Source: Centipeda infelix ATCC 43532
Lineage (GTDB): Bacteria > Bacillota > Negativicutes > Selenomonadales > Selenomonadaceae
Assembly (NCBI RefSeq): GCF_000234095.1
Contig: NZ_JH376797.1
Coordinates: 136,493 to 200,492 of the forward strand
DNA length: 64,000 nt
Direction: 5' to 3'
Part shown: piece after piece, positions 1 through 8,990 of the stretch
How the letters are laid out: each line of letters starts with the position of its first letter
Numbering within the stretch: position 1 is the stretch's first letter
Position numbers and translations under genes: made by a program
Notes under the pieces: generated by a model
Seen by the model: the letters and a program-made list of their open reading frames with translations, nothing else
Told to the model about the DNA's origin: nothing
Database searches by the model: none

Positions 1-40
1 ATGGCGGGGAAGGGGGACCGCGCAAGCGGTGAAAGGGGCA
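1..40. repeat. GC-rich palindromic repeat, copy A, cut by the window edge
   Basis: The palindrome ACCGC-GCAA-GCGGT at 17-30, flanked by G-rich sequence, matches in inverted orientation the block at 9003-9017 with its flanks. The match runs from the G-rich tract on the left through the GGGGC on the right, with one mismatch near the palindrome. The copy probably continues left of the window. Confidence 0.6.
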
Positions 41-47
41 CAAAGAA

Positions 48-88
48 GGGACTGCTGTAAGAAGTTTTTAGCTTCGTGCAACAGTCCC
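48..88. terminator. Hairpin ending the tonB operon
   Basis: An imperfect 17-bp stem starts GGGACTGCTG and closes with CAACAGTCCC around a T-rich loop. It lies 16 bases beyond the tonB stop codon. The arms resemble the hairpins at 8921-8962 and 46920-46956, so it belongs to a repeated terminator family. Confidence 0.6.
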
Positions 89-103
89 TATTTTATTGAA
101 ATC

Positions 104-901
104 CTATCGAATACTGAAACTTACATTTGTTGTGACCGATACCGTCGCGCCGGTGGGGTTCGGATAGCTGCCGACGGCGTATGCCGCAGCAACTGCCGCA
201 TCGTCGAGCACGCCGTGCCCCGAGGAGGAGGCAATCGACACGCTCGTAATCGCGCCCGAGGAGCTGATCGTCGTAACGATGGTCGTCGTTCCCTCCAGGC
301 GACGCTTCATCGCCATGTAGGGGTACTCCTTGTTCGCGTTGACTGCCGCCCAGAATCCGTTGGTATCAAACGGGGCACTGCCCGTTCCCGAGACATTGCC
401 GTCGCCCGAGCCCTGACCTGCACCCGAGCCGGAACCTACGCCCTGTCCGTCGCCTGAGCCGTCGCCGCTGCCCGTGCCCGATCCTGAGCCGGTGCCGCTG
501 CCCTCACCGCTGCCTGAGGCTGAACCGGAGGATGCGGCGGCAGGTGCGGCATCGGAGGAGGGGGCAGCTGTTTGAGAAGCTGCCTGTGGCACAGTCACGG
601 CATCCGGGGTCGGCACAACTGCCTCGGTCGGTGTCACAGGAGGAATCGTCTGCTGCACCGTCTCGACGCGCTTTGCGACCTCTTCCGCCTTGAGCGGCTC
701 GGGGAAGAGGTTTTCGGCACTTCCGCCGCCCTCGTGTCCGCTGCCCTGACTAAAATCAGATGCCTGCAGATCTATCTCGTAGACCTGCTGCTCCTGCTCG
801 GCAACAACGACCGCGAGACCGACGGCGAGCAGGAGAAAGATCACGAAGTGAATTCCGGCAGAGACGATATAGGCCTTTCTCCATGAGAGGTGTTGATCCA
901 T
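104..901 (-). CDS. tonB: TonB energy-transducing protein
   Basis: The 265-residue inner-membrane protein carries proton-motive energy from ExbB/ExbD to TonB-dependent outer-membrane receptors. One membrane segment lies at about residues 9-35. A long Ser/Gly/Asp-rich linker of GSGxGSG-type repeats spans about 105-180, in place of the usual Pro-Lys linker. The C-terminal 80 residues match the TonB C-terminal domain (YPYMAMKRRLEGTTTI, then a late YPNP). I place the start at 901, not 928, because AGAAGGG lies just upstream of that ATG. It begins 4 bases after exbD and is the last gene of the receptor-exbB-exbD-tonB operon. The Gly-rich linker is unusual but in frame. Confidence 0.9.
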   Translation of the reverse strand: MDQHLSWRKAYIVSAGIHFVIFLLLAVGLAVVVAEQEQQVYEIDLQASDFSQGSGHEGGGSAENLFPEPLKAEEVAKRVETVQQTIPPVTPTEAVVPTPDAVTVPQAASQTAAPSSDAAPAAASSGSASGSGEGSGTGSGSGTGSGDGSGDGQGVGSGSGAGQGSGDGNVSGTGSAPFDTNGFWAAVNANKEYPYMAMKRRLEGTTTIVTTISSSGAITSVSIASSSGHGVLDDAAVAAAYAVGSYPNPTGATVSVTTNVSFSIR

Positions 902-905
902 ATAT

Positions 906-1313
906 CTATCCCTTCTGTTCTGCGGCAATCGAGAGCCGTTTTACCCCCGCTCCTTTGAGCATATCCATCACGGCGACCACCTGACCGTGTGCCGTGCGCT
1001 TGTCCGCCTGCAGGACGACCGCCGCATTCGGGTTCTCCTCCATGTGACGCTTCATGATTGCCGCCGACTCCGTGATGCTCACGGGATTGTTGTCCAGCGT
1101 AATATGCCCCTGTTCGTCAATCGTCATAATGATTGGGAGCTGTGCCGGAGCAGTCGCAGACTGTGCCTGCGGCAGCTGGACGGCAAGTGCCTTCTGCGCG
1201 ACTGTCTGCAGGCTGTTCATCATGAAGAAGACAAGCAGGAAGAAGATGATGTCGATCATCGGGATAATCATGAACTCCGGCTTCTTTTTCAGTCGATGAT
1301 TGCTAAAATTCAT
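906..1313 (-). CDS. exbD: ExbD/TolR biopolymer transport protein
   Basis: The 135-residue protein has one N-terminal membrane helix (about residues 15-35) and a periplasmic domain, the size and shape of ExbD/TolR. The motif MIPMIDIIFFLLVFFMM holds the helix aspartate used for proton passage in the ExbB-ExbD motor. Its start overlaps the exbB stop by one base (TAATG), so the two are probably translationally coupled. Its position next to tonB and a TonB receptor favours ExbD over TolR. Confidence 0.93.
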   Translation of the reverse strand: MNFSNHRLKKKPEFMIIPMIDIIFFLLVFFMMNSLQTVAQKALAVQLPQAQSATAPAQLPIIMTIDEQGHITLDNNPVSITESAAIMKRHMEENPNAAVVLQADKRTAHGQVVAVMDMLKGAGVKRLSIAAEQKG

Positions 1314-1933
1314 TACGCATCCCAGCTTTCTTTCTTTGCAGTGACGATCGTCGCGCAGAGACGCTCCGTATCCGTCACAATCGTATCGAGCTGATGGCTG
1401 AAATAGGTGTAGACACAGAATGCAATGATCGCAACGCAGAGACCAGATGCCGTCGCGACAAGAGCCTCACCGACACCGCCCGTGATCGCGGCCGCGCCGC
1501 CGCCCGCATCGAGCACGCTGAACGTCTGAATCATACCCGTGACCGTGCCGAGCAGACCGAGCAGCGGGGCAATCGTGACAATCGCACTCAGATAGTCGAG
1601 ATAGCGACGGAAGTTGATCGATTCCATCGACATACGGTCGGAGAACGCGCCCTTCATCGAGGTCTCCGTGGATGCGTTCTCCATACCGCTCTCAATGATA
1701 CGGGCAATCGCGGAGGGGTACTCCTTGCAGAGGTTTACAATCGTGTCCCAGTCCTGTTGTACGGCAGCATGATAGACCCCGTGGAAGAACACACGCGAAC
1801 CCTTGCGGTTGATGCGGTAGTAGTAGAATCGCTCCACCGCAATCGCAATCGTGATGAGTGAGAGAATCAGAAGGGGATACATGACCAGTCCGCCGCTGTG
1901 AAAGAGGTGGACTGCGCTTTCAAAACCTGACAT
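1313..1933 (-). CDS. exbB: ExbB/TolQ/MotA-type proton channel protein
   Basis: The 206-residue protein has three hydrophobic segments (about residues 15-35, 115-140 and 155-180), the ExbB topology. The conserved block APLLGLLGTVTGMI and the following GG-rich turn leading to the VATASGL helix are diagnostic of the MotA/TolQ/ExbB channel. With ExbD it forms the proton-driven motor that energises TonB. It lies 22 bases downstream of the receptor gene in the same operon. Confidence 0.93.
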   Translation of the reverse strand: MSGFESAVHLFHSGGLVMYPLLILSLITIAIAVERFYYYRINRKGSRVFFHGVYHAAVQQDWDTIVNLCKEYPSAIARIIESGMENASTETSMKGAFSDRMSMESINFRRYLDYLSAIVTIAPLLGLLGTVTGMIQTFSVLDAGGGAAAITGGVGEALVATASGLCVAIIAFCVYTYFSHQLDTIVTDTERLCATIVTAKKESWDA

Positions 1934-1955
1934 AAGTTGAACTCCTTTGTATAGA

Positions 1956-4379
1956 TTAGAACATCATGCGCATACCGAGACGGTAGATGCGCCCGCCCAT
2001 TCCGAGGAACGGGTCATATTGGTTGAAGATGTTGGTGATGCCGGCGTAGAACGTAAGGAAGTGGTGGTAGTCCTTCTCGACCATCAGATTCCACAGACCG
2101 TAGTTCTTCTCGCGGGCGACTTTCTCGCGGGTGGCATCGTGTTGAATGTCGCCGCGCATATATGCTTTCGCATCTGCCTCATTCTTGAACATTCGATAGA
2201 CCTTTCCTGTATTGGGATCGGTAAATTCGACGTGTTCCAAGTTCCTGGCACCGCTGCCTGTGAGGCGTCCCGTTGCGATGCGGTCACGAATATCAAGGTA
2301 GTTGCGTGTATAGTCGCCCCAGAAGGTCGCACGCCATCCATTCTTCGGGTCGCTGTACGTCATCGTGAGGTTCAGCATGTGCCGGCCACGTCCCTCGAGG
2401 CGCTTGCCCGTCTGACGGTCATAAGCATCGAGATAGGTATATCCCGCCTTGATATTGAAATCACGTGCAACCTGATGAGAAACCTCTGCCTCGATGCCTT
2501 GTGTACGCGCCTTGGCGATGTTCTCATAGGTATAGATATCATCCGTAGCAGGAATGCCCTTCGCATAATCCGTCTCATCAATCACATCGTTTTCAATATC
2601 GCTCCAACTGTTCGCTGCGTTGAGATTGTTTACAAGATCGTCATAACTGTACCAGCCATAGGGATCCGGATATAGTATTTGCCGATCATAATAAGTACGT
2701 CCGTAGAGATTCTTGCTGTCCTTTTCTCCCTTATACATGATCTGCATATAGTCTTTGTAATCGTTGCGGAAGAGTGTGATCTTCGCACTCGTCTTCTTGT
2801 CGAAGTCCTTTTCGACGGAGATGTCCATGTTGAGTGCCTTCTCGGGCTTCAGCTCAGGATTGCCTTGGAAGAACCATCCGTTTCGAATGGGGGGGCTGGC
2901 ATTCAGCGATGGTTCATACATCTCCCAGTCATGGTAGAGCTCGGCAATGCCACCTGTCGCGAAGCTCGTGCCAATGTTCGTCTTAAAGCGCACATTGTTG
3001 CGTGCCTTATACGTTGCACCGATGGAGGGGGAGACGTTTACGCCGAAGTGACTGTGGTTCGTATAGCGCAGAGAAGGGATCACAAGCAACTTCTTGCCGA
3101 CCTGCCAGTCGTCCATGATGTAGGCGCTGTAGTAGCTCAGCGAGGTTTCATAGACATCGGCTTTTGCTGTCGTCTTTGAAATGATGGATGGATTATCCTT
3201 GGCGGGGCGGACATAGAGTCTGGATACTTCACGCGCCGTTTGCCCTGGGACGTGGATTCGTGTTCCCTCACCGTATTCATCGTGATAGTCCGCGCCGACG
3301 GTCACATAGTGCTTGTCGTGCGCCATTACACCGATCGATGCCTCCATGACATTATCTATGCGATTAAAGTAATCGAAGTACATATGACGGTAGGGGACAC
3401 CAGGCTTGCCAAAGACATCATAATTCACATCGGAATTGTGTTCCGTCTGATAGAGGCGCACGTGATAGTCCGTGCGGCTTGTCTGCTTCTTCCAATCGAT
3501 GCTGAAATTATTGCGCCATGCATCCTCATAGGCAATCATATCTATGACTCTGCCCAGTGATGTATCCTTCTGCAGGTCTTCCGTCTGGCGGTCTGCAGAG
3601 ATGGTGATCGTCTCGTCCTTGCCGATTGTAAACTCAGCGCGTGCACTCATCGGATTGCGCTCGCCGTAGTACTGCATGGACGAGCCGTCTCTGTCGTAGA
3701 GGAAGGGGGCGGTCTTGCTCCATCCGTAGGAGAAGTCCATATACGTCCCGCCCCCAAGGTCGCCCGTGGAGTATCCGATGCTGTGGTTGTACTGATGTCC
3801 CTTCACGTCGATCCACGATCCTTCGGTCGTGAGACGGACGCCCTGCCGATGCGAGACCTTCGTGATGATGTTGATGACACCGCCGATGGCGTCTGCACCG
3901 TAGCGTGCCGTACCCGAGCCTCGAATGATCTCAATGTGGTCGATGTCATCGAGCCCGATGCGGTTCACCTCGTCTGTCGCGCCATAGTACTTGCTGAGGC
4001 CGCCCGCCAGTCTGCGTCCGTCGACGAGGATGAGCGTGTGGCGCGGCTCGGCACCGCGAATGCTGACGGTCTTACGCCCCATGTTGTCCGTGCCCATCTG
4101 GACATCCTGCTCTGCCGCGAGTGCGTCCGAGAGCGTGCGTGCACCCTTGCGGTCAAGATCGGCACGGGAGATGATCGTCTTTGTCTCGGGAGCTTCCTTG
4201 AGCATCTCTTTATCGAAGTCCACCTCCACGTGGATATCTTTTGTTGAGACTTTTGACTTACTCCCCCCCCCCCCCGAAACGTCCTCTGCTGCGTATCCGT
4301 GCGGCGCACCAATGCAGGCGAGTACAGCAGCGGTCAGAAGTGCATATCGTCCATGACGCAATTTTCCTTTGAATGACAT
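1956..4379 (-). CDS. TonB-dependent outer-membrane receptor with a mutable G tract
   Basis: The 807-residue receptor has a signal peptide (residues 1-30, cleavage likely after HGYA) and a Gly4 run coded by 13 consecutive G. A candidate TonB box (DIHVEV) follows, then a plug domain of about 120 residues with VSIRG, LILVDGRR and YGADAIGGVINI motifs. A 22-strand-type barrel follows and ends in a terminal Phe (RLGMRMMF), as the outer-membrane assembly machinery requires. The barrel motifs (NPELKPEKA, YKDYMQI) are those of siderophore, haem or cobalamin receptors; the ligand cannot be told. It is transcribed first in an operon with exbB-exbD-tonB. A strong promoter and an AT-rich possible Fur operator precede it. 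Slippage in the G tract would shift the frame before the plug domain. Confidence 0.92.
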   Translation of the reverse strand: MSFKGKLRHGRYALLTAAVLACIGAPHGYAAEDVSGGGGSKSKVSTKDIHVEVDFDKEMLKEAPETKTIISRADLDRKGARTLSDALAAEQDVQMGTDNMGRKTVSIRGAEPRHTLILVDGRRLAGGLSKYYGATDEVNRIGLDDIDHIEIIRGSGTARYGADAIGGVINIITKVSHRQGVRLTTEGSWIDVKGHQYNHSIGYSTGDLGGGTYMDFSYGWSKTAPFLYDRDGSSMQYYGERNPMSARAEFTIGKDETITISADRQTEDLQKDTSLGRVIDMIAYEDAWRNNFSIDWKKQTSRTDYHVRLYQTEHNSDVNYDVFGKPGVPYRHMYFDYFNRIDNVMEASIGVMAHDKHYVTVGADYHDEYGEGTRIHVPGQTAREVSRLYVRPAKDNPSIISKTTAKADVYETSLSYYSAYIMDDWQVGKKLLVIPSLRYTNHSHFGVNVSPSIGATYKARNNVRFKTNIGTSFATGGIAELYHDWEMYEPSLNASPPIRNGWFFQGNPELKPEKALNMDISVEKDFDKKTSAKITLFRNDYKDYMQIMYKGEKDSKNLYGRTYYDRQILYPDPYGWYSYDDLVNNLNAANSWSDIENDVIDETDYAKGIPATDDIYTYENIAKARTQGIEAEVSHQVARDFNIKAGYTYLDAYDRQTGKRLEGRGRHMLNLTMTYSDPKNGWRATFWGDYTRNYLDIRDRIATGRLTGSGARNLEHVEFTDPNTGKVYRMFKNEADAKAYMRGDIQHDATREKVAREKNYGLWNLMVEKDYHHFLTFYAGITNIFNQYDPFLGMGGRIYRLGMRMMF
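4263..4275 (-). repeat. Poly-G tract of 13 in the receptor gene
   Basis: Thirteen consecutive C on the plus strand (G on the coding strand) encode Gly-Gly-Gly-Gly right after the signal peptide. Such tracts change length by slipped-strand mispairing in phase-variable surface genes of many bacteria. The present length keeps the gene open. Confidence 0.9.
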
Positions 4380-4404
4380 ACCTTGAAAAATCCTTTCCTG
4401 TAGA

Positions 4405-4436
4405 GATGATAAATAATGAGCACGATAATTATTATA
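4405..4436. promoter_or_regulatory. Possible Fur-type operator over the receptor promoter
   Basis: This AT-rich stretch contains GATAAA, TAATGA, GATAAT and TATTAT hexamers and an AATAAT/ATTATT inverted pair, and it covers the receptor -10. The match to the classical 19-bp Fur box is only partial. The iron-uptake context supports it, but it is a guess. Confidence 0.35.
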
Positions 4437-4458
4437 TGAAAAACCATATAGATGTCAA
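4431..4458 (-). promoter_or_regulatory. Promoter of the TonB receptor operon
   Basis: On the minus strand TTGACA (4453-4458) and TATAAT (4431-4436) are separated by 16 bases, a near-consensus vegetative promoter 52 bases before the receptor ATG. Confidence 0.75.
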
Positions 4459-4487
4459 GAGTAACATTCATTTTCAAAAGCTCTGTT

Positions 4488-4516
4488 TTGACAATGCGAA
4501 TTTTTTTTATTATACT
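4488..4516 (+). promoter_or_regulatory. Promoter of yacL-ispD-ispF-fabK
   Basis: TTGACA and TATACT are separated by exactly 17 bases, with the -10 ending 66 bases before the proposed yacL start. It diverges from the receptor promoter. Confidence 0.8.
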
Positions 4517-4582
4517 GAAAGAGTTGAGAAGGGAGAGATTCGTTTCTTTTCCAACCATAAACAGATGAGAGGAGGTGAATGC

Positions 4583-5731
4583 TTGTTATTCGATCGTATT
4601 TTACGTTTTTTCATTGTGCTCATCATGGCGATTGTCGGCGGAACTCTGTTTGAGCTTGCGATTCCGACGGTGAGCGGCTATTTCGCGGCATCGTTTTGGC
4701 ATGTCGAGCTCGGGGTGCTTGGGCTCTCGCCGGCGGGACTTCTCTGCATTCTCATCGGTACTGCTATCGGCGGCGTGGTCGGCTATCCGCTCGCGCCGTT
4801 CTTCACGGGACGCCTCAGACGTTTCTCCGTGTGGGTGGAGGGGCAGCTTGGCAAGATGCCGACGCGGGATGTGATCGCAGGGGCAATCGGACTTTTTATC
4901 GGACTCATCATTGCGCGTCTCCTCGGTGACGCGTTTTCTATGATACCGATTGTCGGCGACTATATTCCCATCGTGTTCAGCATTGTGCTTGGCTATCTCG
5001 GTGTTCATATCATGGTGCGAAAGCAGGAGGAGCTGGCGGCCGTCTTTGACTTTATCCCGCGTTTCCTGCGCGATATGTCGCGCGCTCGTGAGGGGCGTGT
5101 CTCCACGCAGACGGCGGCATCCTCCGCGCAGTCGGATCGGCAGTACAAGCTGCTCGATACGAGTGTCATCATTGACGGGCGCATCGCGGATATCTGTGAG
5201 ACGGGATTTCTTGAGGGGACGCTGCTCATTCCGGTGTTTGTTCTTGAGGAACTGCAGCATATTGCGGATTCGCCGGATTCTCTAAAGCGCGTGCGCGGAC
5301 GTAGAGGGCTTGACATTCTGCAAAAGATCCGCAAGGAGTCGCGCATGAAGGTGGAGGTCACGGAGACGGACTTTGAGGACATTGCAGAGGTGGACTCGAA
5401 GCTCCTGCAGCTGGCACAGGAGGTCGGCGGCAAGATCATCACGAACGATTTCAACCTGAACAAGGTTGCACAGCTGCGTGGTGTTCCCGTGCTGAACATC
5501 AACGCGCTCTCGAATGCGGTGAAGCCGGTCGCGATCCCCGGCGATCTCATGACGGTGCAGATTGTCCGTCCGGGCAAGGAGCACGGGCAGGGGCTCGCGT
5601 ATCTCGATGATGGCACGATGATCGTTGTGGACGGCGGGTTCCGCTGCATGAACGAGGTTGTGTCTGTCGAGGTGACTTCGGCACTGCAGACGGCGGCGGG
5701 GCGCATGATCTTTGCAAAGCTGACGCGGTAA
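4583..5731 (+). CDS. yacL: YacL-family PIN-TRAM membrane protein
   Basis: The protein is predicted at 382 residues from a TTG start at 4583, which has GGAGGTG 6 bases upstream; the longer in-frame ORF upstream overlaps the promoter. Four membrane helices occupy about residues 1-115. A PIN domain follows (YKLLDTSVIIDGRIADI, then acidic residues and ITNDFNLNKVAQ), then a C-terminal TRAM domain (about 320-380). PIN domains are Mg-dependent RNases and TRAM binds RNA. The cellular role of YacL is not settled in the literature I know. Its place just ahead of ispD-ispF is the same as in Bacillus. Confidence 0.88.
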   Translation: MLFDRILRFFIVLIMAIVGGTLFELAIPTVSGYFAASFWHVELGVLGLSPAGLLCILIGTAIGGVVGYPLAPFFTGRLRRFSVWVEGQLGKMPTRDVIAGAIGLFIGLIIARLLGDAFSMIPIVGDYIPIVFSIVLGYLGVHIMVRKQEELAAVFDFIPRFLRDMSRAREGRVSTQTAASSAQSDRQYKLLDTSVIIDGRIADICETGFLEGTLLIPVFVLEELQHIADSPDSLKRVRGRRGLDILQKIRKESRMKVEVTETDFEDIAEVDSKLLQLAQEVGGKIITNDFNLNKVAQLRGVPVLNINALSNAVKPVAIPGDLMTVQIVRPGKEHGQGLAYLDDGTMIVVDGGFRCMNEVVSVEVTSALQTAAGRMIFAKLTR

Positions 5732-5756
5732 TCACAGGGCGCACAGGAGGGAATAT

Positions 5757-6527
5757 ATGGTTAGTGTTGTCTTCCCTGCGGCGGGACAGGCACATCGGAT
5801 GAATGCTGGACTGAACAAGGTTTTTCTGACGCTCGCGGGCAAACCGATGCTCCTGCGGACGCTGCTCACGTTTTCCAAGGTGTCCGAGGTCGGTGAACTG
5901 ATCGTCGCCGTCGGTGCGGATGAGGTCGATGCGGTGAAGGGGCTTCTCAGCCGTGTGAAGGGGCTTGCTCCGTGGCAGGTAGTCGAGGGCGGCTCAGAGC
6001 GGCAGTATTCGATCCGCAACGGACTTGCCGTTGTCTCGGAGGAGGCGGATATTGTACTTGTGCACGATGCGGCGCGTCCGCTGATCCGCCGTGAGACGAT
6101 TGAGGCGCTCATTCGTGTGGTACGCGCGGAGGGGGCGGCGATTGTCGCCGTACCTGAGAAGAATACGATCAAGATTGCCTCGGAGGACAATATTGTCGTG
6201 TCGACGCCGCCGCGCAGTACGCTGTGGCAGGTGCAGACCCCGCAGGGGTTTCGCAAGGAGATCCTGCGCGAGGCGAACCGCCGCGCAGATGAGGATGGGT
6301 TTCTCGGGACGGACGACGCGAGCCTTGTGGAGCGCATCGGTGTTCCCGTGCACATTGTCAAGGGTGAGTACAGCAATATCAAGGTGACGACGCCCGAGGA
6401 CATGGTGGTCGCGGAGGCAATCCTGCGCAACGATATGGGCGCAGGTGAGCTGATGAAGACGGCTGTGCATGAGGCAAAGCGTCTCCTCGGGGGTGTCGTG
6501 CGGCGGCGGAAGGGAGAAGGCGAATGA
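5757..6527 (+). CDS. ispD: 2-C-methyl-D-erythritol 4-phosphate cytidylyltransferase (IspD)
   Basis: The 256-residue enzyme joins CTP and methylerythritol phosphate, the third step of the MEP isoprenoid pathway. The N-terminal nucleotide loop reads [18 protein letters not shown], a variant of the usual AAGxGxRM with the Lys retained. VHDAARPLI, the TPQGF motif and KVTTPEDM near the end are typical. It starts 25 bases after yacL with a GGAGGG site and overlaps ispF by 4 bases (ATGA), so steps three and five of the pathway are coupled. Confidence 0.95.
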   Translation: MVSVVFPAAGQAHRMNAGLNKVFLTLAGKPMLLRTLLTFSKVSEVGELIVAVGADEVDAVKGLLSRVKGLAPWQVVEGGSERQYSIRNGLAVVSEEADIVLVHDAARPLIRRETIEALIRVVRAEGAAIVAVPEKNTIKIASEDNIVVSTPPRSTLWQVQTPQGFRKEILREANRRADEDGFLGTDDASLVERIGVPVHIVKGEYSNIKVTTPEDMVVAEAILRNDMGAGELMKTAVHEAKRLLGGVVRRRKGEGE

Positions 6528-7000
6528 CGCGTTTTGGCATGGGCTATGATGTGCATCGTCTGGTCGAGGGGCGAAAGCTGATCCTCGGCGGTGTGGATGT
6601 GCCGTATGAAAAGGGGCTGCTCGGACATTCGGATGCGGATGTGCTGCTGCATGCTGTCTCGGATGCGATTCTCGGTGCGGCGGCACTCGGGGACATTGGG
6701 ACGCATTTTCCGGATACGGATGAGCGTTTTCAGGGCGCGGACAGCGGCAAGCTCCTTGCGGAGGTCGTTCGTCTCGTGCGTGCGGAGGGCTATGCCATCG
6801 GCAATGTGGATGCAACGATTGTCGCGCAGGCACCGAAGCTGCTGCCGTATATCCCTCGGATGCGAGAGAATATTGCGCGTCTGCTCGGTGTGGCGGTCGG
6901 CGATGTCAATGTCAAGGCGACGACGGAGGAGCGGCTCGGGTTCACGGGCAGCGGTGAAGGGATGTCTGCTTATGCCGTTGCGGGCATAGAGCGCGTATAA
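6524..7000 (+). CDS. ispF: 2-C-methyl-D-erythritol 2,4-cyclodiphosphate synthase (IspF)
   Basis: The 158-residue protein is the normal size for this trimeric Zn enzyme of the MEP pathway. GMGYDVHRL supplies the Asp and His metal ligands, [11 protein letters not shown] gives the second His, and the C-terminal motif [15 protein letters not shown] is intact. It follows ispD with an ATGA overlap. Confidence 0.96.
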   Translation: MTRFGMGYDVHRLVEGRKLILGGVDVPYEKGLLGHSDADVLLHAVSDAILGAAALGDIGTHFPDTDERFQGADSGKLLAEVVRLVRAEGYAIGNVDATIVAQAPKLLPYIPRMRENIARLLGVAVGDVNVKATTEERLGFTGSGEGMSAYAVAGIERV

Positions 7001-7016
7001 TATAGGAGGTAGTAAC

Positions 7017-7961
7017 GTGGCAAATCAGCTCAAAGAACTCTTGGGAATCGAGGTTCCTATCCTGCAGGGCGGCATGGCGTGGATCTCGGAGGCGAATCTC
7101 GCGTCTGCGGTGTCGAATGCGGGCGGTGCGGGCATCATCTCGACGGGCGGGCGTACGACGGAGTATACGCGCGATGAGATTCGCCGCTGCCGTACGCTGA
7201 CGGATCGCCCGTTTGGTGTCAATGTGATGCTCATGGCACCGAACAAGGACGAGATCGTGGATGTGATCTGTGAGGAAAAGCCGGCGTTCGTGACGCTCGG
7301 TGCGGGCAATCCCGTTCCGTACTTTGAGAAACTCCATGCGGCGGACGTGAAGGTCATCCCCGTTGTGCCGAGTGTGAAGCTCGCAAAGCGTGTGGAGGAA
7401 AAGGGCGCGGACGCGATCGTCGTCGAGGGCATGGAGGCAGGCGGTCACATCGGCGTGCTCTCAACGATGCCGCTGATGGAGCAGGTCATCCCAGAGGTAA
7501 ACCTCCCTGTCGTTATGGCGGGCGGCTTCGGCGACGGACGCGGGCTTGCGGCAGCACTTCTCATGGGTGCGGCGGGCATCCAGATGGGGACGCGCTTCCT
7601 CGTCGCCGAGGAGTGCGTTGTGCATGACAATATGAAGGCGAAGCTGATCGAGGCGGTGGACACGGATACGATTGTGACGGGCTTCACCATCGGTGGATCG
7701 GTACGCGGTATCAAGAACAAGTTCGCGGAGGACTTTGTCGCGCTCGAACTCTCGGGCAAGGCGACGAAACAGGAGCTGCTCGACCGTGCGACGGGCACGA
7801 ACAAGCTCGCCGCCGTGGAGGGTGATGTCGTCAATGGCATGATGCAGGCGGGCGAGACGCTGACACTCCTGCGTGAGGTCGAACCGGTCAAGGTGATTGT
7901 GGATCGCATTGTGCGCGAGGCGCGTGAGGTGCTTGCGCGTGCAGCGAAGATTGAAGTTTAA
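7017..7961 (+). CDS. fabK: Enoyl-ACP reductase II (FabK), flavoprotein
   Basis: The 314-residue protein starts at GTG behind an AGGAGG site and belongs to the FMN-dependent FabK/nitronate monooxygenase family. PILQGGMAWI, GVNVMLM, VTLGAGNP, the EGMEAGGHIG signature and MGTRF follow in the FabK order and match pneumococcal FabK closely by eye. FabK carries out the last reduction in fatty-acid elongation in bacteria lacking FabI. No other fab genes are adjacent, so a different substrate cannot be excluded. Confidence 0.85.
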   Translation: MANQLKELLGIEVPILQGGMAWISEANLASAVSNAGGAGIISTGGRTTEYTRDEIRRCRTLTDRPFGVNVMLMAPNKDEIVDVICEEKPAFVTLGAGNPVPYFEKLHAADVKVIPVVPSVKLAKRVEEKGADAIVVEGMEAGGHIGVLSTMPLMEQVIPEVNLPVVMAGGFGDGRGLAAALLMGAAGIQMGTRFLVAEECVVHDNMKAKLIEAVDTDTIVTGFTIGGSVRGIKNKFAEDFVALELSGKATKQELLDRATGTNKLAAVEGDVVNGMMQAGETLTLLREVEPVKVIVDRIVREAREVLARAAKIEV

Positions 7962-7977
7962 GGGGTAAATCAGGGGA

Positions 7978-8907
7978 ATGGGAACCGACGAACTGACACG
8001 GATTCATGAGCTCGCGAAGCGCGTCACGCTTCTCGAAAAGATGGCGCTGCGTCAGCAGAGTCGCCTTGATGAACTGGTAGAGCGGCTGGAGGCGGCAGAG
8101 CGGCGTGCGGGTGAGATACCGCCGCGCAGGGAGGTGCAGAAGGAGCAGCCTGACAATCCTGCGGCTGAGGCGAACGCCGCCGCACAGCGTGCTGTCCCAT
8201 CGGTGAGCGATCTCCTCAATGAGGAGATGAAACGCGACCTTTCGCGTGCATATACAGGAGCCGCCGCGCCGTCGCCGAATCCCTTGGCAGCGGGGCAGCC
8301 GGCGAAGCCGATGAATGCGATGGAGCGGGCAGCCGGAAGCTATGCGCGTGCGACGGGAGGCAAGGAAGCAACACCGAGTGACCGTGCGAAACAGGATGAA
8401 GCCGCACGAAAAAAAGCCGCCGATGCGGCGGCTTCGCTGGAGCAGATTCCTGTGCAGGAGCTGCGTGAACGAACCCCTGCCGAGCGTGCGGCAGACTATG
8501 TACGCGACTACAATGCGCTCTACGATGTCATGGGGACGATGTTCCAAAAGAAGAAGGCGCAGGACGACTTCATCAAGCTCTACGAAGTGCAGGGGATGCG
8601 CTGCACAAATATGCAGCTGCGCCTCAGCCGCCCCGAGCTCGAACCACGCTTTGTCGCCGTCACTCCGACGCGTGATGCGGACTTCTGGGGGATGCCGCTC
8701 GGCAACAATCTCTTTGCCGTCGTACCAAACCCCTTCCTCGTCTACGGGGAGGAGATGCACACGGCGGGCGGTATGCGCGAGGCATTCAACTCGAACTATC
8801 GCGCGGGGACTACCTACGGTCGCTTTACCGTCAAGGAAACGGCAACCTTCCAGTTCGGCACCATCGGCAAGGTGTTCAAGAAGGGACAGCTTGAGGTTAC
8901 GGTATAA
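7978..8907 (+). CDS. Uncharacterised coiled-coil protein
   Basis: I do not recognise this 309-residue protein. It has no signal peptide or membrane segment. Residues 5-45 form a predicted coiled coil with Leu/Met heptads. Residues 45-165 are low-complexity, rich in Ala, Pro, Arg and Lys. The last 125 residues look like a folded domain (FIKLYEVQGMRCTNMQL, DFWGMPLGNNLFAVVPNPF, TYGRFTVKETATFQFG). It starts 16 bases after fabK and may share its operon; a strong hairpin follows. Charged N-terminal assembly and a C-terminal beta domain might suggest a scaffold, but there is no evidence of function. Confidence 0.7.
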   Translation: MGTDELTRIHELAKRVTLLEKMALRQQSRLDELVERLEAAERRAGEIPPRREVQKEQPDNPAAEANAAAQRAVPSVSDLLNEEMKRDLSRAYTGAAAPSPNPLAAGQPAKPMNAMERAAGSYARATGGKEATPSDRAKQDEAARKKAADAAASLEQIPVQELRERTPAERAADYVRDYNALYDVMGTMFQKKKAQDDFIKLYEVQGMRCTNMQLRLSRPELEPRFVAVTPTRDADFWGMPLGNNLFAVVPNPFLVYGEEMHTAGGMREAFNSNYRAGTTYGRFTVKETATFQFGTIGKVFKKGQLEVTV

Positions 8908-8920
8908 AGGCAAAAAATAA

Positions 8921-8962
8921 GGGGCTGTCGCACGAAGTTTTCTAACTGCGTGCAACAGCCCC
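8921..8962. terminator. Strong hairpin after the 7978 gene
   Basis: Arms GGGGCTGTCGCACG and CGTGCAACAGCCCC pair almost perfectly around a 14-base loop. The run after it is only weakly T-rich. Its arms resemble those of the hairpins at 48-88 and 46920-46956. Confidence 0.6.
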
Positions 8963-8990
8963 TTGTCATTATGTCAACGGTATCGCTACA

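Noticed and set aside
4501-4508. T8 run as a second contingency tract
   Set aside because: It lies between promoter boxes. Length change could alter -35/-10 spacing, but eight T is short and the 17-base spacing is already ideal.
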